Below the pieces are notes generated by a model that saw only the letters and a list, made by a program, of their open reading frames with translations, was not told the DNA's origin and did no database searches. 64,000 nt of DNA, from assembly GCF_036013915.1 (NCBI RefSeq), contig NZ_CP107899.1, positions 930,001 to 994,000 of the forward strand, in the 5' to 3' direction. The translations under genes were made by a program, and so were the position numbers. Shown here piece after piece: positions 46,547 through 56,025 of the stretch (the stretch's first letter is position 1; the number at the start of each line of letters is the position of its first letter). This stretch comes from Streptomyces sp. NBC_00464 (GTDB lineage Bacteria > Actinomycetota > Actinomycetes > Streptomycetales > Streptomycetaceae).

Positions 46547-47386
46547 ATGACCACGCCCGCAGCCGCCGCCGTCCAGCCCGCCCCGACCGCCCCCGTGCCG
46601 GTGATCCGGGCCGACCGGGTCTCTCTCGTACGGGACGGGAACGTCCTGCTCGACTCGGTCTCGCTGACCGTGCGGAGCGGGGAGCACTGGGCCCTGCTCG
46701 GTGCCAACGGTGCGGGAAAGAGCACCCTGCTCGGGCTGCTCGGCGCGGTCACCCACCCGACCCGGGGCACGGTGGAGGTGCTGGGACGCACGCTGGGCCG
46801 GGTCGATCTGCGGGAGCTGCGGACCCTGCTGGGGCATGTCGATCCGCGTCATCCTCTGCGTTCCCCTCTGACGGTGAACCAGGTGGTGCTGACCGGCCTG
46901 ACCAACTCGGTCGAGCCGTTGCCGCGCTGGTCGCCGGTGGCCGAGCAGCGGGAGCGGGCCGAGCGACTGCTGAAGATGCTGGGGATGGGGAGCAGGACGC
47001 AGTCGCGCTGGCCGGCACTCTCGCAGGGTGAGCGCGGTCGCACGCTCATCGCCCGTGCGCTGATGCCGCAGCCCCGGCTGCTGCTGCTCGACGAGCCGGC
47101 CACCGGGCTGGATCTGGCGGCCCGGGAGCAGTTGCTGGAGAGTCTGGACGCGTTGCGCGAGGAGCATCCGGAGCTGGCGACGGTGCTGGTCACACACCAT
47201 CTGGAGGAGCTGCCCGCCTCGACCACGCATGCGATGCTGCTGCGCGGCGGACGGTGTATGGCCCGGGGGCCGGCCGACCATGTGCTGACCACCGATCAGG
47301 TCAGTGACTGCTTCGGCCATCCGGTACGGATCACCCGCGCGGACGGACGATGGACGGCGCGGGCCCAGCGGGCGGCCCGCCGCTGA
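46547..47386 (+). CDS. ABC transporter ATP-binding protein
   Basis: A 279-residue ATPase: Walker A GANGAGKST, LSQGERGR signature (variant of LSGGQ), Walker B LLLDEPATGLD, and VTHHLEELP. It resembles stand-alone YlmA/ModF-like ATPases linked to iron or molybdate rather than import with an adjacent permease; no permease is near. ATG 46547 is preceded by AAGGAG; an ATG at 46529 overlapping the reductase stop (ATGA) lies just upstream. Confidence 0.85.
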   Translation: MTTPAAAAVQPAPTAPVPVIRADRVSLVRDGNVLLDSVSLTVRSGEHWALLGANGAGKSTLLGLLGAVTHPTRGTVEVLGRTLGRVDLRELRTLLGHVDPRHPLRSPLTVNQVVLTGLTNSVEPLPRWSPVAEQRERAERLLKMLGMGSRTQSRWPALSQGERGRTLIARALMPQPRLLLLDEPATGLDLAAREQLLESLDALREEHPELATVLVTHHLEELPASTTHAMLLRGGRCMARGPADHVLTTDQVSDCFGHPVRITRADGRWTARAQRAARR

Positions 47387-47390
47387 CCTC

Positions 47391-47774
47391 TCACCCCTCG
47401 GTGGCCGCCGCGGCGACGAAGGGGGTGGCCTGGTGGTAGTAGAGGAGCCAGCCCTCCTCGGTGAGCCGCCACAGCGAACTGCGGTGGGCCCATTTCCCCT
47501 TGGCCTCGGTGTCGAAGGTGACGTGGACGAGCTCGTCGGCGAGCTGGACGCCGCGCATCCGTGAGGCGGTGAGCTGTCCGGGCCGTGGGGCCTCGTCGGA
47601 GATCAGCGAGGTGATGACCATCGCGCGGTCCCAGTGACGGCCTGTGGTGTCCACCTCGTGGAATTCGGGGTGCAGGACCTGGACGAGGAGTTCGGTGGAG
47701 GCCCGGACCACTGGGTCCAGGAGGCGGAGTTCGCCCTCGACCGCTGCGGCCACGCCGGGTGGCGGCTCGCTCAT
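47391..47774 (-). CDS. SnoaL-like / DUF4440 family protein
   Basis: A 127-residue protein with the cone-shaped NTF2-like fold pattern of DUF4440: ELRLLDPVVRASTELLVQVLHPEFHEVDTTGRHWDRAMVI, then strands LVHVTFDTEAKGKWAHRSSLWRLTEEGWLLYYHQATP. Often a small enzyme or ligand binder; substrate unknown. Convergent with the ABC ATPase gene, 4 bases apart. Confidence 0.82.
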   Translation of the reverse strand: MSEPPPGVAAAVEGELRLLDPVVRASTELLVQVLHPEFHEVDTTGRHWDRAMVITSLISDEAPRPGQLTASRMRGVQLADELVHVTFDTEAKGKWAHRSSLWRLTEEGWLLYYHQATPFVAAAATEG

Positions 47775-47890
47775 GCGCCACCTCCGGCCGTCCGCGCGGG
47801 TCCGGTGGGCAGTGCGCGGTGCCCGGCCGTGGTGAGCCTCCGGTGGCCGCTCCCGCTCGTGCCGGGCAGCGGCGCCGCGTACATCATCAT
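47771..47890 (-). CDS. Possible 39-residue ORF upstream of the SnoaL-like gene
   Basis: Starts with three ATG codons (47890-47882), with TATGGT six bases before, like a leaderless start. Its stop overlaps the ATG of the downstream gene (ATGA). The product (MMMYAAPLPGTSGSG at the start, Arg/Thr/Gly rich) has no known motif. It may instead be just the 5' leader. Confidence 0.3.
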   Translation of the reverse strand: MMMYAAPLPGTSGSGHRRLTTAGHRALPTGPARTAGGGA

Positions 47891-47982
47891 GGGCACACCA
47901 TAGGACGATCTGCCCGAGCCGTACGGCCGCCGCGCCCCGTGGGGGAGAGCGCGGCGGCCGCCGGGTCAGCGGGTGCCCGCGT

Positions 47983-49185
<1,203 letters not shown>

Positions 49186-49455
49186 GAAGAGGGATCTCCT
49201 CGTCATTCTTTGTGGGGGGATTGGCCCTCGGCCGGAAGATCTCCGGGGGTTGGTTCGAAACCCTTACCGATTGACGCGCGCAGATCAAGACCCCCCTTGC
49301 GCCTGCAACGTCCCTGACAAGATTTCGTCACAGGATGCCGACCGGTGGTCCCCAACTCGGGCACAACTCCGCCCCTTCACAGCGGTCGACCCACCGGACA
49401 CAGCGCTCTGCCCCGACCGTGACACCGCATCACGGACGGGGCGGAGGCGGGTGGT

Positions 49456-50502
49456 TCAGCGTCGGGTGACCCGTACCCCTGTCACACCCATCAGCCCGGC
49501 GAGGGGAACGCGGGAGGCCGTCTGCGCGGGATCCACCGTCAGACCGCCGCCGCGCACCATGTCGAGCAGCATCTCCGCGAGCGGCATCACCATGTGACGC
49601 CCCCAGCAGCGCTCGGACTCATGGCCGAAGGGCAGGTAGCCGGGCTGACCGTCCGGGTCGAGACGGTCCCAGCGCTCGGGCCGGAACGCGTCGGGATCCT
49701 CCCAGAGCACGGGGTCCCGGTGGCTCAGCAACGGCAGGAGCAGGACGTCGTCGCCTGCGCCGATCCGGGGGTCGAGCGCGGGGTATTCCGGGGACGCCCT
49801 TCGCAGAATGTTCCAAGAGGGCGGCAGCAGCCGCATGGCCTCGTAGAGGATGTTCCGGTTCGAGGTCGCGTCGTCGAACGGTGATCCGAGCCAGAGCGCG
49901 CTCGCGACAAGTGTCGATACGGTGAAGCAGACCGGGGCCGCGGCTCTGCGGTACAGGCCCATCGCATAGCGGCGGTCGCCGTACCCCTTGGCCTCGGCGG
50001 TCAGGCCCGCGATGGCGGAGACGGGTGCACCGGGGCGCAGCCTGCCGGGCAGGGCCGCTCCGGCGACGATGACCGACCAGGTGAGTTTGGGCGTCAGTTC
50101 CAGAATGCGGTCCATGAGGATGCGCAGCCGGTAGGGGTCGCCCCCGAGCAGCAGATCACGCAGGTACACATGGCCCACATGCGGCCATTCACCCCGGAGG
50201 TCGGCGTCCCCGGGAACGGGCTTCTTCAGGGCCGTCCGCACGTCGCGGCCGATGGCCTGCATGACGGTGGCAGCCTCGGCACGGGGAATGGACCGCCCGT
50301 GAAGGGGCTTGAAGGTGGGGCGCTCATCCTCGGTGGCCGGCCGGGCGGCGAGGATGCGGTCGGTCAGGCCGGCCCCGGCGACGCCGACGGTGCCGGGGTC
50401 CAGCCGGAAGATCTCCTCGCCCCGGTGGTCCGTCAGGAGCGCCTGGAGTCTCGGCGCGAAGACGACGTCCCGGGCACGGCTGCCGGTACCGGATATCTGC
50501 AT
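49456..50502 (-). CDS. Short cytochrome P450, probable RiPP-crosslinking enzyme (tryptorubin/atropopeptide type)
   Basis: A 348-residue P450, about 50 shorter than usual. Present: ExxR as EAMR (221-224), FRPERW (273-278) and the haem loop PFGHESERCWGRH with Cys299. Atypical: in the usual FGxGxHxCxG, the second Gly and the His are both Glu (295, 297), and no AGxDT-type I-helix motif stands before the K helix. ATG 50502 follows TTGGAG. It is directly downstream of the precursor gene at 50616-50696. By analogy with tryptorubin it would form carbon-carbon and carbon-nitrogen links between the aromatic side chains of the core. No other tailoring gene is next to it. Confidence 0.85.
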   Translation of the reverse strand: MQISGTGSRARDVVFAPRLQALLTDHRGEEIFRLDPGTVGVAGAGLTDRILAARPATEDERPTFKPLHGRSIPRAEAATVMQAIGRDVRTALKKPVPGDADLRGEWPHVGHVYLRDLLLGGDPYRLRILMDRILELTPKLTWSVIVAGAALPGRLRPGAPVSAIAGLTAEAKGYGDRRYAMGLYRRAAAPVCFTVSTLVASALWLGSPFDDATSNRNILYEAMRLLPPSWNILRRASPEYPALDPRIGAGDDVLLLPLLSHRDPVLWEDPDAFRPERWDRLDPDGQPGYLPFGHESERCWGRHMVMPLAEMLLDMVRGGGLTVDPAQTASRVPLAGLMGVTGVRVTRR

Positions 50503-50526
50503 CGTGGTCTCCAAGAAGCGAGAGGC

Positions 50527-50568
50527 GCCCGTGCCCGGCGGGCCGGTGAGGCCACGCCGGGCACGGGC
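50527..50568 (-). terminator. Hairpin between RiPP precursor and P450 gene
   Basis: Perfect 14-bp stem, GCCCGTGCCCGGCG (50527-50540) with CGCCGGGCACGGGC (50555-50568), 14-base loop, in the 113-base gap. It may protect or partly end the precursor mRNA so that precursor exceeds enzyme. Confidence 0.7.
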
Positions 50569-50615
50569 CCGGCCGACGGACCGCGTCCGCCGGCCGGCTG
50601 GACTCGAGCGCCGGT

Positions 50616-50696
50616 TTAGTACCAGTGGTACCAGGCGTACGCCTTCAGGCTCTTCTCCGGCGTCATCTTGTCCTTCAGCAGAAAAAGGAACTTCAT
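50616..50696 (-). CDS. RiPP precursor peptide, tryptorubin-like, core AWYHWY
   Basis: A 26-residue peptide. Leader: MKFLFLLKDKMTPEKSLKAY (1-20). Proposed core: AWYHWY (21-26, C-terminal). Tryptorubin A is a P450-crosslinked hexapeptide from AWYIWY, so only the fourth core residue differs (His for Ile). ATG 50696 follows GGAGG at a good distance, which supports real translation of this tiny gene. A P450 gene follows on the same strand. The removal of the leader would need a peptidase from elsewhere. Function of related compounds is not established. Confidence 0.9.
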   Translation of the reverse strand: MKFLFLLKDKMTPEKSLKAYAWYHWY

Positions 50697-50813
50697 AACA
50701 GCACCTCCATCTTTGACTTTGAATTTACTTTTCCGGGGCACAACTCGGCCGCTATTGCGATACGGACTTCCCGCCTCGGCAGAAACTCCGTACCGCCGCT
50801 CACCGCCAACAGG

Positions 50814-50843
50814 AGTACAGCCCAGAGCAATTGCCGTTGTCAA
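50814..50843 (-). promoter_or_regulatory. Candidate promoter of the RiPP locus
   Basis: TTGACA (50843-50838), 18-base spacer, TGTACT (50819-50814) on the minus strand, giving a leader of about 110 bases before the precursor ATG. Confidence 0.45.
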
Positions 50844-51116
50844 TGATCTACCTTTCGATAAAAAGCGGCAACGCGTTCCGTTTCAGTCACCACCCATCAT
50901 CCCGAAGAGAAACGGTGCGTTTCCCCGGCCTTACCTGTTTGCGCACGTCCCGACAAGAGCATGAAGAAGCAGATTCAAGCCGATGAGTGTCTGAATCGCC
51001 GTCGTTCAGGAACACCTTGCACCGACTCCGTGCAGGCACCCGACAGCCGGATCACCAGCGTTTCGGCGCCGGAAAGAGACGTACCGGTCGGTAATTCCTA
51101 TCGGTACCGTCCGAAT
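50844..51116. other. Non-coding region upstream of the RiPP locus
   Basis: About 270 bases with clearly lower GC than the rest of the window, together with 50697-50843 a 420-base gap. No gene seen. It holds the region downstream of the sugar-binding-protein gene and may mark the border of an acquired segment. Confidence 0.5.
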
Positions 51117-52409
51117 TCATCGCTGATAGCGGGCCAGGACCCGGTTGCCGTCCTCCATCAGACGCTTCCTCAGCTCGTCCGCGTCGATCGCACCGCTGTA
51201 GTACTCCTGGAGCGCGGGTGTGGCGACCTTGTCCTTCCACTCGGGGTAACCGCGCACGGACTGGGCCGGCGCGGAGCGCAGCGCGGTCGCGAGGGCGGCG
51301 CCGGTCGCCCAGCCCCGCTCGGCGGTGTGCAGCGAGGGATCGGCCAGGGCGGCCGTACCGGTCGGCAGCATCCAGTCGCCCTTGGCCAGACGCACCATGT
51401 TGGCGGGCCGCAGCAGGAAGTCGATGAACGCCACCGCCTCCTTCTTGTGCGGGCTGTCCTCGGCGACCGACAGGGTCTGCGGGCTCACGCCCTGGGCCAG
51501 GCCCTCGCTGCCGGCCGGGGCGGGCAACACGGTCCACTCGAAGCCCTTCGGGGCCTGTTCGACGACCTGTTGGCGGTAGGAGAAGCCGAGCGGCACCATG
51601 GCGTACTTCCCGCCGAAGAGGCCGGGCAGCGTGTCGCCGCCGCCCATGCCGAGCGCGGTGCGGGCGGCGCTGTGGTCGGTGTTGACCTGGTCGTGGATGG
51701 TGCCGGGGACGACCTGGTCGCCCTCGCCCATCGCGAGGGTGACCTTTCCGTCGGCGCCGCGGTGGAACAGTTCGCCGCCCGCCGAGAGGCCGAGGTTGAG
51801 GGTGACGGAGACCGGCTCCTTGAGCGGCCAGGCGATCCCGTAACGGCCCTTCCCCGTCAGCTTCTTGGTGACCTGACGGAACTCCGGCCAGCTCCAGGGC
51901 CTCTCCGCGGTCGGGATACGGACCCCGGAGGCCTTGAGGATCTTGGTGTTGGCGATCAGGACCCGCGGCTCCTGAAGGAAGGGCACCCCGTAGACACCGC
52001 CGTCGAAGGTGGCGGTCTGCCAGCTCTGCGGCGGGATGTCGGCGGTCAGCCGGTCGGGGAGGAGGGTGCGGAGATCGGCGAGATAGCCGCCGTAGGCGAA
52101 GTCCGCGAGGTCGTCGGAGGCGTCGTGGATGACATCCGGCGCCTCGTCTCCCTCGAAGGAGGTGAGCAGCTGGTCGTGGACGCTGTCCCAGCTGCCCTGG
52201 ACGTACTGGACCTCGACGTCGGGATGGCTCGCGTTCCACTCCTTCACCAGCTGCTTGTTGATGTCGACGGACTCCTTCTGCCAGGCAAGCGACTGGAAGC
52301 GGATCCTGATCTTCCCGTCCGCCCGGCCGTCACCGCCCCCGCCGCATCCGGTGAGCAGCAGGGCGAGCGCGGTGGCCGCCGCGGCTGCCGTACGTACGAG
52401 CGCGCGCAT
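51117..52409 (-). CDS. CUT1 sugar ABC transporter substrate-binding lipoprotein
   Basis: A 430-residue binding protein of family 1 (maltose/oligosaccharide type). The lipobox LLTGC puts Cys22 as the anchor. Typical segments: IRIRFQSLAWQKESVDINKQLVKEWNASHPDVEV, FEGDEAPDVIHDASDDLADFA, GGVYGVPFLQEPRVLIANTKIL, KYAMVPLGF and KKEAVAFIDFLL. The ATG at 52409 shares a base with the stop of the permease gene. It is last in its operon, whereas binding-protein genes usually come first. Sugar ligand unknown. Confidence 0.92.
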   Translation of the reverse strand: MRALVRTAAAAATALALLLTGCGGGGDGRADGKIRIRFQSLAWQKESVDINKQLVKEWNASHPDVEVQYVQGSWDSVHDQLLTSFEGDEAPDVIHDASDDLADFAYGGYLADLRTLLPDRLTADIPPQSWQTATFDGGVYGVPFLQEPRVLIANTKILKASGVRIPTAERPWSWPEFRQVTKKLTGKGRYGIAWPLKEPVSVTLNLGLSAGGELFHRGADGKVTLAMGEGDQVVPGTIHDQVNTDHSAARTALGMGGGDTLPGLFGGKYAMVPLGFSYRQQVVEQAPKGFEWTVLPAPAGSEGLAQGVSPQTLSVAEDSPHKKEAVAFIDFLLRPANMVRLAKGDWMLPTGTAALADPSLHTAERGWATGAALATALRSAPAQSVRGYPEWKDKVATPALQEYYSGAIDADELRKRLMEDGNRVLARYQR

Positions 52410-53248
52410 CAGCTCTTCACCGCCCCGGCCAGCATGCCGCCCGTGATCCGCCGCTGGATGACGGCGAAGAGGACGAGCGAGGGAAGTGTGGCGAGGAACG
52501 CGGCGGCTGCGAGCGGTCCGAGATCGCTCGCGCCCTCCGCGCCCAGGAAGTGGGTCAGTACGACGGGCAGCGTCTGCTTCTCCGGTGTCTTGAGCAGGAC
52601 GAGCGCGAAGAAGAACTCGTTCCACGCGGTGATGAACGCGAAGAGTGCGGTGGCGACGATCCCGGGGGCGAGCAGCGGGGCGGTGACCGAGACCAGTATC
52701 CGCAGCCGGTCGGCCCCGTCGACCGCCGCCGCCTCCTCCAGTTCGGGCGGGACGGCCCGTACGTAGCCGACCAGCATCCACAGCGCGAAGGGCAGCGACC
52801 AGACGACGTACACCATGATCAGTCCCCACAGGCTGTTGATCAGATGCAGATACTTCAGGACCAGGAAGAGCGGAATGATCAGCAGGACGAACGGGAACGC
52901 CTGGCTGACCACGACCCAGCCGGTGGCGGCCGTGGAGAGCCGGGAGCGGTGGCGGGCCATCACATAGGCCATCGGGGTCGCGATGACGACGGCGATGACG
53001 CCTGCGGAGAGCGCGGCGATCAGTGAGTTGCCGGCAGCCCGCAGCAGCGGCTGCTCGTCGAAGGCCTGCCGGAAGTTGTCCAGCGTCGGGTTCTCGGGGA
53101 TCCAGGTGGGGTGCAGGGAGCCGAGTTCGGGTGCGGGTTTGAAGGCGGTGGAGATCAGCCACAGGAACGGGAAGGCCAGGAAGACCAGATAGCAGAGCAG
53201 CGCGGCGTACTGTCCGGCGCGCGCCGGCCTGCTGGTACGCAGACTCAT
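52409..53248 (-). CDS. CUT1 sugar ABC transporter permease (MalG-like)
   Basis: A 279-residue permease with six helices, the EAA loop PPELEEAAAVDGADRLRILVSVTAPLLAPGI, and the C-terminal GGMLAGAVKS of the MalG group. ATG 53248 overlaps the stop of the other permease (ATGA). Confidence 0.93.
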   Translation of the reverse strand: MSLRTSRPARAGQYAALLCYLVFLAFPFLWLISTAFKPAPELGSLHPTWIPENPTLDNFRQAFDEQPLLRAAGNSLIAALSAGVIAVVIATPMAYVMARHRSRLSTAATGWVVVSQAFPFVLLIIPLFLVLKYLHLINSLWGLIMVYVVWSLPFALWMLVGYVRAVPPELEEAAAVDGADRLRILVSVTAPLLAPGIVATALFAFITAWNEFFFALVLLKTPEKQTLPVVLTHFLGAEGASDLGPLAAAAFLATLPSLVLFAVIQRRITGGMLAGAVKS

Positions 53249-54195
53249 CGGTCCTCGCCTCCCCTGAGCCGTCCGGCGAGGTACACGGCGAGGATCACGG
53301 AGATCACCGCGACCATCACACAGCCCATCGCCGCGGCGTAGCCGAACTGTCCGTACCGGAAAGCCTCTTCGTAGGCGAAGAGCATCGGAAGCCGGGTGCG
53401 GCCGCCGGGTCCGCCGTTGGTCAGCACGTAGACCAGGGCGAAGGAGTTGAAGTTCCAGATGAAGTTGAGCGCGGTGATGGAGAGGGCGACGGGTCTGAGC
53501 GCGGGCCAGGTGACGGTACGGAACCGGCGCCAGGCACCGGCGCCGTCCAGGGCGGCCGCCTCGTGGAGTTCGTGCGGGGTGTTCTGCAGTCCGGCCAGCA
53601 GGGCGACCGTGGTCTGCGGCATGCCGGCCCAGATGCCGACGACGATCACGGCGGGCAGGGCGGTGGCGAGGCCGGTCAGCCAGTCCCGGCCGTCGCCGAG
53701 GCCGAGGTCGCGGATGGTCTCGTTGAGGATTCCGGCGTCCGGGTTGTAGACGAGGCGCCACATGATGCCGACGACGACCTCGGGCATCGCCCACGGAATG
53801 ATCGCCAGGGCGCGGGCCAGCCAGCGCATCCGCAGGTTCTCGTTGAGCAGCAGGGCGAGGCCCAGGGCGAGCACGAACTGCGGGACGGTGACGCCGACGG
53901 CCCAGAACAGGCCGATCCGGAACGACTCCCAGAACAGTCCGTCGTGGAGCAGGTCCTGGAAGTTCAGTACGCCGACCCACTGGGTGGACCGGGTGCGGCC
54001 CGACTGGGAGTCGGTGAAGGCCAGCGCGATGCCGTAGAGCAGCGGCCCGACGCTCAGGACCAGGATCGGAATCAGGGCGGGCAGCACCAGGAACCAGGTT
54101 CCCGCGTTCCGGTTGATCTGCCCGGACTGCTTGCCGCGCGGACTGCCCGGCGGGCCGTGCCGTCCGGACTGCACGGTTGCATTAGCCAATGTCAT
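53245..54195 (-). CDS. CUT1 sugar ABC transporter permease (MalF-like)
   Basis: A 316-residue permease: N-terminal helix FLVLPALIPILVLSVGPLLYGI, five more helices, EAA loop PHELHEAAALDGAGAWRRFRTVTWPALRPV, and NFNSFALVYVLTNGGPGGRT. ATG 54195 follows AAGGGGG. It is first in the operon MalF-like, MalG-like, binding protein. No ATPase is encoded; in Streptomyces such systems commonly use the shared ATPase MsiK. Confidence 0.93.
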   Translation of the reverse strand: MTLANATVQSGRHGPPGSPRGKQSGQINRNAGTWFLVLPALIPILVLSVGPLLYGIALAFTDSQSGRTRSTQWVGVLNFQDLLHDGLFWESFRIGLFWAVGVTVPQFVLALGLALLLNENLRMRWLARALAIIPWAMPEVVVGIMWRLVYNPDAGILNETIRDLGLGDGRDWLTGLATALPAVIVVGIWAGMPQTTVALLAGLQNTPHELHEAAALDGAGAWRRFRTVTWPALRPVALSITALNFIWNFNSFALVYVLTNGGPGGRTRLPMLFAYEEAFRYGQFGYAAAMGCVMVAVISVILAVYLAGRLRGGEDR

Positions 54196-54320
54196 AAATG
54201 CGCCCCCTTGCGTCATTCGACCGGCTTTATACCGTTCTGGCCGCTCAGGTGGCCTCCGCCATCGTGCTGACGGACCGTCGGTTCGTCAAGACAACCTGCA
54301 CAGATGCGAAAATCGGATCC

Positions 54321-55187
54321 ATGAACGAGATGCGAGCGCGCGAGGTGCTGACCGCCGCCGGACTGCCCGGCGGAGCGGAGCTGATCGCGCTGGGCGAGAA
54401 CGCGGTGTTCGCCGTGGGCGACCTGGTCGTCAAGATCGGCCGGGACGCCGTGCAGAGTCCCGAGCTGCGGGAGCGGGCCGAACGCGAGGTGGCCGTGGCG
54501 CAGTGGCTCGCCGCGTCCGGTGTCCCCGCCGTGCGGGCCGCCGAGCCCGGGGCACGGCTGGTCGAGGGCCACCCGGTGACGCTGTGGCAACGACTGCCGG
54601 ACGCGGTGCGGCCCGCCGAGCCGCGGGATCTGGCGCCGCTGCTCACCGCGGTGCACGCGCTGCCCGCCCCGGAGGGCCTCGCCCTGCCCCGCCGGGAGCT
54701 GCTGGGCGGTGTCGAGCGGTGGCTGCGGCTGGCCGGCGAGGCGATCGACCCGGCCGACGCCGCGTATCTGCGCGAGCGTCGCGACGGATTCGCGGCGGCG
54801 GCGGCCGGTCTGGTCCCCCACCTTCCCCCGGGCCCGATCCACGGCGACGCGCTCGCACGCAACGTCCATGTCGGTCCGGACGGACCGGTCCTGGTGGACC
54901 TGGAGACCTTCTCCACGGATCTGCGCGAGCACGACCTGGTGGTGCTCGCCCTGTCCCGCGACCGGTACGGGCTGGCGGCCGAGGCCTATGACGCCTTCAC
55001 CTCGGCGTACGGCTGGGACGTGCGCGAGTGGGACGGCTGCGCGGTGCTGCGCGGGGCGCGGGAGACAGCGAGCTGCGCATGGGTCGCGCAGCACGCCCCG
55101 GTCAACCCGAAGGCACTGGCCGAGTTCCGCCGCCGGGTGGCGTCCCTGCGGGACGGGGACACGGGAGTGCGGTGGTACCCCTTCTGA
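54321..55187 (+). CDS. Aminoglycoside phosphotransferase-fold protein
   Basis: A 288-residue kinase-fold (APH) protein: ALGENAVFAVGDLVVKIGRD (nucleotide loop and Lys), catalytic loop IHGDALARNVHV and metal loop LVDLETF. Such genes are common in actinomycetes and mostly have unknown small-molecule substrates; antibiotic resistance should not be assumed. It is divergent from the sugar transporter and convergent with the exonuclease gene. Confidence 0.85.
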   Translation: MNEMRAREVLTAAGLPGGAELIALGENAVFAVGDLVVKIGRDAVQSPELRERAEREVAVAQWLAASGVPAVRAAEPGARLVEGHPVTLWQRLPDAVRPAEPRDLAPLLTAVHALPAPEGLALPRRELLGGVERWLRLAGEAIDPADAAYLRERRDGFAAAAAGLVPHLPPGPIHGDALARNVHVGPDGPVLVDLETFSTDLREHDLVVLALSRDRYGLAAEAYDAFTSAYGWDVREWDGCAVLRGARETASCAWVAQHAPVNPKALAEFRRRVASLRDGDTGVRWYPF

Positions 55188-55198
55188 CCGTGCCGCCC

Positions 55199-55945
55199 TT
55201 AGCCGCCGGACGGACTCGACCGCACCTCGAGCACCGGCTCCCGCACCGGCCAGCGGCTGTCGATGACCGCGTCCGCCGTGCCCTTGCGGCGCAGGAACTG
55301 CTGGAAGTCGGCGGCCCACTCCGCATACCAGGTGATCTGGCGCTCGTGCAGCTCCGGCGCGGACAGTGCGGCCACCGAGCCGTGCCGGGCGGCTATCGCG
55401 TACGCCACCCGCACCGCCGCCAGCGCGTCCGCCCCCGCGTCGTGCGCTCCCCCGTGGACCACGCCGTACTCGACGCAGACCGCTTCGAGGTTGCGCTTGC
55501 CCTTGCGGTAGCGGTCGACGGCCCGGTCGATCGTGTACGGGTCGATCACCGGCCCGATCCCCGCGCCGTCGAGCCGGTCACTCAGCGAGGGCAGGCCGTG
55601 GCGGTGCAACTCGGCCGTGAGCAGCGTCAGGTCGAAAGCCGCGTTGTACGCGACCACCGGGACGCCGCGTCGCCAGTACCCGGTCAGGGTGTCGGCGATC
55701 TCGTCGGCCACCTCGCGCACCGGCCGGCCCTCCGCCGCCGCCCGCTCGCTGCTGATGCCGTGGATCGCGGACGCCTGCGCCGGGATCCGGATCCCCGGAT
55801 CGGCCAGCCAGGCGCGCCGGCTCACCGGATCGCCGTCGCTGCCGTCGACACGCACGACCGCGGCCGTCACGATCCGGGCCTCCAGCGGCTCCGTGCCCGT
55901 CGTCTCCAGGTCGAATCCGACCAGCGCCTGCCGGTGCCAGCTCAT
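55199..55945 (-). CDS. DnaQ-like 3'-5' exonuclease
   Basis: A 248-residue DEDDh exonuclease: FDLETTG (Asp12, Glu14), NAAFDLTLL (second-site Asp), and HDAGADALA (His and Asp). It is the size of stand-alone proofreading/repair exonucleases, not a full polymerase epsilon subunit. ATG 55945 follows AAGGAGG. Confidence 0.9.
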   Translation of the reverse strand: MSWHRQALVGFDLETTGTEPLEARIVTAAVVRVDGSDGDPVSRRAWLADPGIRIPAQASAIHGISSERAAAEGRPVREVADEIADTLTGYWRRGVPVVAYNAAFDLTLLTAELHRHGLPSLSDRLDGAGIGPVIDPYTIDRAVDRYRKGKRNLEAVCVEYGVVHGGAHDAGADALAAVRVAYAIAARHGSVAALSAPELHERQITWYAEWAADFQQFLRRKGTADAVIDSRWPVREPVLEVRSSPSGG

Positions 55946-56025
55946 CCCGTACCTCCTTCGTGGTGCTCCCCCAGATGACGACCACCCTCGCACGGGGCAC
56001 TGACAACGCCCCGGAACGGGTCCCT

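Noticed and set aside
50961..52766. A 601-codon plus-strand frame over the sugar-binding protein and permease
   Set aside because: Antisense shadow with Gly/Val/Arg-rich product; the first part lies in the AT-rich gap but has no ribosome binding site or motif.
51117..53162. A 681-residue protein made of the sugar-binding protein with a long N-terminal extension
   Set aside because: The extension is the permease gene read in another frame (Arg/Pro-rich). The lipoprotein signal peptide starts at 52409, where the stop of the permease gene overlaps.
51117..54195. Sugar transporter as the exporter of the RiPP
   Set aside because: It is a CUT1 importer with a binding protein; proximity to the precursor is not evidence for export.
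54321..55187. Aminoglycoside resistance gene
   Set aside because: The fold is APH-like, but such proteins are numerous in Streptomyces and no antibiotic cluster or close resistance motif is evident.
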